NCBI GenBank assembly: GCA_002371985.1
Contig: DFHZ01000131.1
Coordinates: 1-6,534 of the forward strand
Length of the DNA: 6,534 nucleotides
From: Ruminococcaceae bacterium UBA3710
Lineage (GTDB): Bacteria; Bacillota; Clostridia; Oscillospirales; Acutalibacteraceae
Direction: 5' to 3'
The notes under the pieces were generated by a model. That model searched no databases, was not told the origin of the DNA, and was given only the letters and a program-made list of their open reading frames with translations. This document shows positions 1-3,599 of this stretch, piece by piece. Both the position numbers and the translations under genes were made by a program. The number at the start of each line of letters is the position of its first letter. The first letter of the stretch is position 1.

Positions 1-156
1 ATTATCGCTTGTCTTATAGTAACCTATAATTGCATCATCTGTTGAAGATACGCTTGAAAGTACACCTGTGTTTGTTCCTGTGGTAAGAGCAAGTGAAGAA
101 ACAGATGAGAATGTATCACTGCTTGTATTATTTACAGAGCCGTTTGAAAGAGCGGT
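1..156 (-). other. Ser/Thr-rich segment and start of a post-barrel domain (residues 1119-1170)
   Basis: After the last barrel helix (ALALGKVLNG) comes a Ser/Thr/Asn-rich stretch, then DDAIIGYYKTSDN, where the window ends. In hydrolases of this build, a GYxxTSDN-type sequence opens a beta-sandwich following the barrel. That reading is inference, as only its first strand is visible. Confidence 0.5.
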
Positions 157-3100
157 ACCCTTCCAAGTAAATCCGTTTAATACTTTACCTAATGCAAGTG
201 CTTTATTAGCGGTAAGTGCGGAAATATAAATACTTGTCTTGTTGTTTGATGTATCAATCATACCAACTATATCATTTACAGAACGGTATGTGAAGTATTC
301 AAATCTCTTAACACCCATAGCCATTGAAGTATAAAGCTGGAATGAGATTTCATCAGCATTAACAACACGACCGCTACCACTTGTGAATGTCTGAACGCAG
401 TTTGTAAAGTCAACTGGGCGAGTATTAGCAGAATAATCTCTTGCAACATTTGCAGCGGCAAGTACAGACTGCAAATACTTACTGTTAAGTCCTTGTGTTG
501 TGGTCTTGAAAATCCAGAAGCCTGAAGTCTTGGTGTAATCACCGAACGGATATGCGTCAAGTGAAAGTGATGCACCTGACGAAGCATCAAGACCTGTTAC
601 ACAAGTATTGAGATAACTCGTTAAGAAACTCTGATAGTTTACAATAGACTGGTCGCCCTCATAGTGGTCATAAGAAGTAATCGGAACATGGTTTACATGC
701 AAGTATTTACCTGCAAAGTTTTCGTTCATCCAGTCACGAAGTGATGTAACTCCTGCAAAGTTTGTTACCGATGTCTGACCCGAAGCAGTTTGTAATGCTT
801 CAGTAGCGAAAGGCTCATCGTTCATATAGAAACCGTCGATAATATCTGAATATTTTTTAAGAATAGCGGTAGTATCAGCATCAAAATAGTCAGCCTTATT
901 GGTATGGTTTCTGACAATTACTTTAAGACCGCTGTTATGTAGATTTTGAATTGATTCAACATAAGAATTGCGGAAAGTGAATGTATAATCAGCATCAAGA
1001 GTATAACTAATTCCGCCAAATGTAAATACAGAGCCTTGCTTAAGAACAAATGTATCTCCTACATTATAGTAATCATTAAATATAGGGTTGATATAAACTT
1101 TATCGGAATTAGTATCATAAGAGCACTGGAAATATCCCGGTCTTGTTCCTACATATTGCAGGTTTTGGTCTTCCGCAAGGAAGTTTGCGTAAGTTCCGTC
1201 TGCCGGTAAGTTGGTTGCAATTTGAATCATCTTACCCGTTGTATATCCGGTGTAAGTTAATGTTAGCGGATTTGAAACAGTCTTTTCATTATTCTTACTT
1301 ACTTCTATGCTGTACGCAGATTTAATACTACCTGCATAGTCTTCGGTAATGATTGCGGTGTTCATTCCGAGTGCCTTATAATCTTCGATATCTTCTGCAC
1401 TTCTTCCGTCTACCGGAACATCTGCGTATACACCGAATTCGGCACTATTGCCGAATTTTGCGGTGCTTAATTTTGAAAGCACTTCTGCACTGTATTCGGC
1501 TTCTTCTCCGGTATAGGTGCCTAAAAGAATTTTAACTATTATAGTTAAATCAACCGCATCAACGCTATTGTCGCTGTTAAGATCAACTTGATTATTACCA
1601 ATCTTTGTTTGACCTGCAACATTTTTGAGATAAATAAGGTCTAAAATGTTTACATTTCCGTCCCCGTTTATATCACCTAATGTGCTGCTATCTGCAGGAA
1701 TGGTGCTTGTTTTTTGCCAATTATTTCCGGCAAATGTATAATCGCAATCATTTTCAAGTATATAAGAATTGCCATCTGTGAAATTAAATACAGAATTTTT
1801 TGCAATCTTATATGTATCTTTTGCATTAAATGTACCTGAAAAATGGAATGTCAGAACAATAACTCCGTCGGCATTATCCATTCCAATCCAACCAACAGCT
1901 TTTGAGGAGCCAGTCTCGGTAATAACATTTCCGTTGTCGCTGGTAAGGAAGTTTACAAGTGGAGTTGTTGCAGGCAAATTAGTGTTAAATTGGATATAGC
2001 AACTGTCTGCTGTATTTGAAAAACCACTTGGTCTGTAAGAGAGAGTTAACGGAAGTTTTGGTTTTTCGCTCTGCCAATCGTTTCCGTTAAAGTAAAGTGT
2101 GTTAGCGGTGTCGGTATAATACTTTAGACCGTTTGTAAAGGCAAAGCAAGAGTTTGCACCTATTGTATACTCGTCTCTTGTTTGCATTGCATTATTGAAA
2201 TGGAATGCAAGAACAATCGTTCCGTCGGCATTCAACATTTCAATGTATCCGACATTCTGTGAGCCGCTCTCGGAAATTTGACAACCGTTATCCGAAACAA
2301 GGAAGTTTGCAATCGGTGTATCGCTCGGCAAGTCGGTATTATACATAATTACATTGTTTGTACCGTAACGATATGTAAGTGTTAATGAATCATTTGTAAG
2401 CGGTGCAGTCTGCCAATCAGTACCGTTAAAGTAAACGGTTATATCGCCTGTTGTAGAATACTTTGTACCACCGTTCATAAAGCAGAAAAGTGAACCTGCG
2501 GAAAGTGTATAACTTTGACCTTTGGTAAAGTTTCCGTTAAAGTTAAATGAAAGTACAAGTTTTCCATCGGCATTGTTAACACCTGCCCAACCGAGTTGTT
2601 GATCGCCGGACTGTAAAAGGTTACAACCAAAATCAGTAGCAGTGAAGTTTGTCATACCACTGACAAAATCTATTCCTGTATTATACTGAATAGTATTTGC
2701 ATTACCCCAACGATACTGTAAATTTATATCGTCATAAAGGGTTGTAAGGGTATAATTTGAACCGTCAAAACTTATTTTATATCCATATTTAAGTACATAT
2801 ACGCCATTTCCTGCTCTAAGAACAGAGCCTTTATTAAGTGTAATATTCTGACCGGCTGTTAAAGCATTGGTCCATTGCAAACAAATAAGACCATCCGCTC
2901 TGTTAGCGTAAAATTGAATGAGTCTAACACTTGTATCACCGGTTGTATCAAGATAAACATCAGCATCATTATTTCCGGGGTATACATCTACTTCTGATGA
3001 ATAAGAAGTTGCAATATCTGTATAAAGCTGCAATAGACTTTCGGTTCCGTAACCGGCAGATTTAAACTCAAGCGGTGTTGTTTCATCCTCCGGCAGGTCG

Positions 3101-3510
3101 AATGTTGTCATTTTCCAACCTGTTGCAGTTCTTTCAAAATGATAACTGCGGTCAAGACCAAATGTCTTTCCGCCAAATTCGAATGTCTTAGCCTTAGAAA
3201 GAGTAAAGGTATCGCCTACATTTGTATCGCCGTCATAATATGTGAAAGTCCAAATAATATCATCTGTGCTTTCATCCCAGGTTACCCAACGGGGGCATAC
3301 TCCGGCAAAATTTTCGTTAATCAGGAAGTTCCCTCCTGAAACACTACCCTTTTCTATACTTGTTGTTACCTGAAACAAACTACTTGTATTATAACCCAAG
3401 TTAAAATAAACTATTTCGGGTTCTTCGGCATTAGCAACAAGTGAAAGAGGGAAACAAGCCATAACTATTAAAGTTAGATTTAAGAGAAGCGCTAAAAGTT
3501 TCTTTTTCAT
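1..3510 (-). CDS. Secreted dockerin-bearing modular protein with a glycoside-hydrolase-like TIM barrel (3' end outside window)
   Basis: The reading frame from ATG 3508-3510 stays open for 1170 codons and leaves the window. The start is fixed by AGGAGG seven bases upstream and by a Sec signal peptide (residues 1-28). Order of parts: five beta-rich repeat modules (about 33-606), a type I dockerin (611-666), a TIM-barrel domain (about 691-1118) interrupted by a sixth module (about 732-849), and a Ser/Thr-rich segment leading into a truncated domain. The barrel carries motifs seen in GH-A/GH42-like hydrolases: a GFYMNDEP strand end (893-900), LDAYPF (984-989), FWIF (998-1001), and a late GVKRFEYFTY strand (1066-1075). 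Dockerins bind scaffoldin cohesins, so the mature protein is probably a cellulosome-type component acting on an extracellular glycan. The substrate is unknown. Hydrolase activity is inferred from fold-like motifs only. The upstream gene carries related modules and is probably co-transcribed. Confidence 0.9.
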   Translation of the reverse strand, partial: MKKKLLALLLNLTLIVMACFPLSLVANAEEPEIVYFNLGYNTSSLFQVTTSIEKGSVSGGNFLINENFAGVCPRWVTWDESTDDIIWTFTYYDGDTNVGDTFTLSKAKTFEFGGKTFGLDRSYHFERTATGWKMTTFDLPEDETTPLEFKSAGYGTESLLQLYTDIATSYSSEVDVYPGNNDADVYLDTTGDTSVRLIQFYANRADGLICLQWTNALTAGQNITLNKGSVLRAGNGVYVLKYGYKISFDGSNYTLTTLYDDINLQYRWGNANTIQYNTGIDFVSGMTNFTATDFGCNLLQSGDQQLGWAGVNNADGKLVLSFNFNGNFTKGQSYTLSAGSLFCFMNGGTKYSTTGDITVYFNGTDWQTAPLTNDSLTLTYRYGTNNVIMYNTDLPSDTPIANFLVSDNGCQISESGSQNVGYIEMLNADGTIVLAFHFNNAMQTRDEYTIGANSCFAFTNGLKYYTDTANTLYFNGNDWQSEKPKLPLTLSYRPSGFSNTADSCYIQFNTNLPATTPLVNFLTSDNGNVITETGSSKAVGWIGMDNADGVIVLTFHFSGTFNAKDTYKIAKNSVFNFTDGNSYILENDCDYTFAGNNWQKTSTIPADSSTLGDINGDGNVNILDLIYLKNVAGQTKIGNNQVDLNSDNSVDAVDLTIIVKILLGTYTGEEAEYSAEVLSKLSTAKFGNSAEFGVYADVPVDGRSAEDIEDYKALGMNTAIITEDYAGSIKSAYSIEVSKNNEKTVSNPLTLTYTGYTTGKMIQIATNLPADGTYANFLAEDQNLQYVGTRPGYFQCSYDTNSDKVYINPIFNDYYNVGDTFVLKQGSVFTFGGISYTLDADYTFTFRNSYVESIQNLHNSGLKVIVRNHTNKADYFDADTTAILKKYSDIIDGFYMNDEPFATEALQTASGQTSVTNFAGVTSLRDWMNENFAGKYLHVNHVPITSYDHYEGDQSIVNYQSFLTSYLNTCVTGLDASSGASLSLDAYPFGDYTKTSGFWIFKTTTQGLNSKYLQSVLAAANVARDYSANTRPVDFTNCVQTFTSGSGRVVNADEISFQLYTSMAMGVKRFEYFTYRSVNDIVGMIDTSNNKTSIYISALTANKALALGKVLNGFTWKGTALSNGSVNNTSSDTFSSVSSLALTTGTNTGVLSSVSSTDDAIIGYYKTSDN
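157..1440 (-). other. Glycoside-hydrolase-like TIM barrel, interrupted by a repeat module (residues 691-1118)
   Basis: Eight strand-like segments can be read in order: NTAIITED (717-724), LKVIVRNH (862-869), IDGFYMNDEP (891-900), LHVNHVPI (937-944), SLDAYPF (983-989), FWIFKTTTQ (998-1006), CVQTF (1038-1042) and VKRFEYFTY (1067-1075). Helical segments lie between them. The lead-in, with FGVYADVP and then DYKALGMNTA, is typical of such barrels. Asp898 and Glu899 are the best candidate catalytic acids. The beta-7 position has Gln1040, not the Glu nucleophile of clan GH-A. Activity is therefore uncertain. Family assignment is by pattern only. Confidence 0.72.
964..1317 (-). repeat. Module copy 6, inserted inside the TIM barrel (residues 732-849)
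   Basis: It lies between barrel strands 1 and 2. The head (YSIEVSKNNEK, then GYTTGKMIQI) resembles the type A modules of the upstream protein (ITVNNEQK, then GYTTENLVQF). The rest (NLPADGTYANFLAEDQ, VGDTFVLKQGSVFTFGG, and the ending YTLDADYTFTF) is type B. It is thus a link between the two module types. The insertion keeps the frame, and barrel motifs resume straight after it with VESIQNLHNSG. Confidence 0.75.
1513..1680 (-). other. Type I dockerin domain (residues 611-666)
   Basis: There are two 12-residue F-hand calcium loops. The first is DINGDGNVNILD, with ligand positions Asp613, Asn615, Asp617, Asn619 and Asp624. The second is DLNSDNSVDAVD, with Asp643, Asn645, Asp647, Ser649 and Asp654. 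Helices LIYLKN and LTIIVKILLG follow the loops. Dockerins of this kind bind cohesins on scaffoldins. It lies in the middle of the protein, between the repeat array and the barrel, whereas most dockerins are terminal. The residues at loop positions 10-11 (IL and AV) differ from the Ser/Thr pair usual in Clostridium thermocellum enzymes. Confidence 0.93.
1693..2055 (-). repeat. Type B module, copy 5 (residues 486-606)
   Basis: It follows copy 4 directly: CYIQFNTNLPATTPLVNFLT, SDNGNVITETGS, VGWIGMDNADGVIVLTFHF, FNFTDGNSYIL, and the ending FAGNNWQ. Both Cys positions seen in copies 3 and 4 are replaced (Asn at DNGN, Val at NSVF). A short STIPADSST linker joins it to the dockerin. Confidence 0.78.
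2056..2400 (-). repeat. Type B module, copy 4 (residues 371-485)
   Basis: This is a typical copy: LTYRYGTNNVIMYNTDLPSDTP, NFLVSDNGCQISESGSQNVG, NADGTIVLAFHFN, and the ending LYFNGNDWQ. The NFLVSDNGC to NVGYI segment agrees at 17 of 24 positions, by my alignment, with the last module of the upstream protein (3603-3929). Confidence 0.8.
2401..2727 (-). repeat. Type B module, copy 3 (residues 262-370)
   Basis: It opens LQYRWGNANTIQYNT and carries TDFGCNLLQSGDQQLGWAG. The run NGNFTKGQSYTLSAGSLF and the ending VYFNGTDWQ follow. Cys296 and Cys343 occupy the same two positions as Cys410 and Cys455 of copy 4. The GW variant of the central GY motif and the GQSY block match the first type B module of the upstream protein (3936-4268). 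Confidence 0.75.
2737..3072 (-). repeat. Type B module, copy 2 (residues 147-258), degenerate
   Basis: It begins after a DLPEDET linker with the module signature SAGYGTESLLQLYTD and ends FDGSNYTL. The NFLxSDNG block is replaced by an Asp/Val-rich segment (PGNNDADVYLD), while a GLICLQW strand and LNKGSV turn are kept. It is clearly related by its ends, but the core is the most altered of the set. Confidence 0.55.
3103..3414 (-). repeat. Type B module, copy 1 (dockerin protein residues 33-136)
   Basis: This is the first and most divergent module after the signal peptide. It opens with LGYNTSSLFQV, has FLINENFAG in the middle, then VGDTFTLSKAKTFEFGGKTF and an ending ATGWK. The VGDTF..L....F.FGG block matches the copy inserted in the barrel (copy 6) better than its tandem neighbours. 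It is a predicted beta-sandwich. Its function is not recognised and a binding role is inferred. Confidence 0.6.
3427..3510 (-). other. Sec signal peptide of the dockerin protein
   Basis: Residues 1-28 show a Lys-rich n-region (MKKK), a hydrophobic core of mainly Leu, Ile and Val, and an A-N-A signal peptidase I site at 26-28, before an acidic mature start (EEPE). This supports export and confirms the chosen ATG. Confidence 0.9.
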
Positions 3511-3517
3511 TTGTAAT

Positions 3518-3523
3518 CCTCCT
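3518..3523 (-). promoter_or_regulatory. Ribosome binding site AGGAGG
   Basis: A perfect AGGAGG on the minus strand lies seven bases before ATG 3508-3510. It decides the start of the dockerin protein and shows that it is translated independently of the upstream gene. Confidence 0.93.
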
Positions 3524-3534
3524 AAAAATTATTT

Positions 3535-3554
3535 GATTGTGGTTTAACACAACC
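3535..3554 (-). other. Weak hairpin upstream of the ribosome binding site
   Basis: On the minus strand GGTTGTG and CACAATC can form a seven-pair stem with one G-U pair around a six-base TTAAAC loop. An AATTTTT run follows a few bases later, just before AGGAGG. It may be a leaky terminator, an mRNA-stabilising element, or chance. Confidence 0.25.
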
Positions 3555-3599
3555 TGTTTTATTTCGTATGAGCACCGCTACTCATAAAAAATCAATAAA

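Larger units (their letters stand above)
3511..3599 (-). other. Intergenic gap between the two genes
   Basis: The 89 bases between the upstream TAG and the downstream ATG hold the AGGAGG site and two weak inverted repeats. I see no clear -35/-10 pair and no hairpin immediately followed by a U run in the direction of transcription, so read-through and a shared transcript are likely. Confidence 0.6.

Noticed and set aside
276..590. Minus-strand reading frame of 104 codons
   Set aside because: It overlaps the TIM-barrel coding frame in another phase, has no ribosome binding site or recognisable domain, and is fully explained by the long gene.
1143..1999. Plus-strand open frames at 1143-1325, 1353-1535 and 1769-1999
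   Set aside because: They lie antisense to the dockerin protein, which has clear domains over the same bases. They show no coding features of their own.
3139..3339. Plus-strand open frame of 66 codons
   Set aside because: Antisense to module copy 1 of the dockerin protein, with no ribosome binding site or recognisable motif.
3452..3466. Possible lipobox (VMAC) in the signal peptide of the dockerin protein
   Set aside because: Met at -2 is atypical and the hydrophobic core continues past the Cys to a good A-N-A signal peptidase I site, so ordinary secretion is more likely than lipid anchoring.
3567..3586. Inverted repeat TATGAG/CTCATA as a terminator
   Set aside because: The stem is only six pairs with an eight-base loop, and the T run comes before it, not after it, in the direction of transcription.
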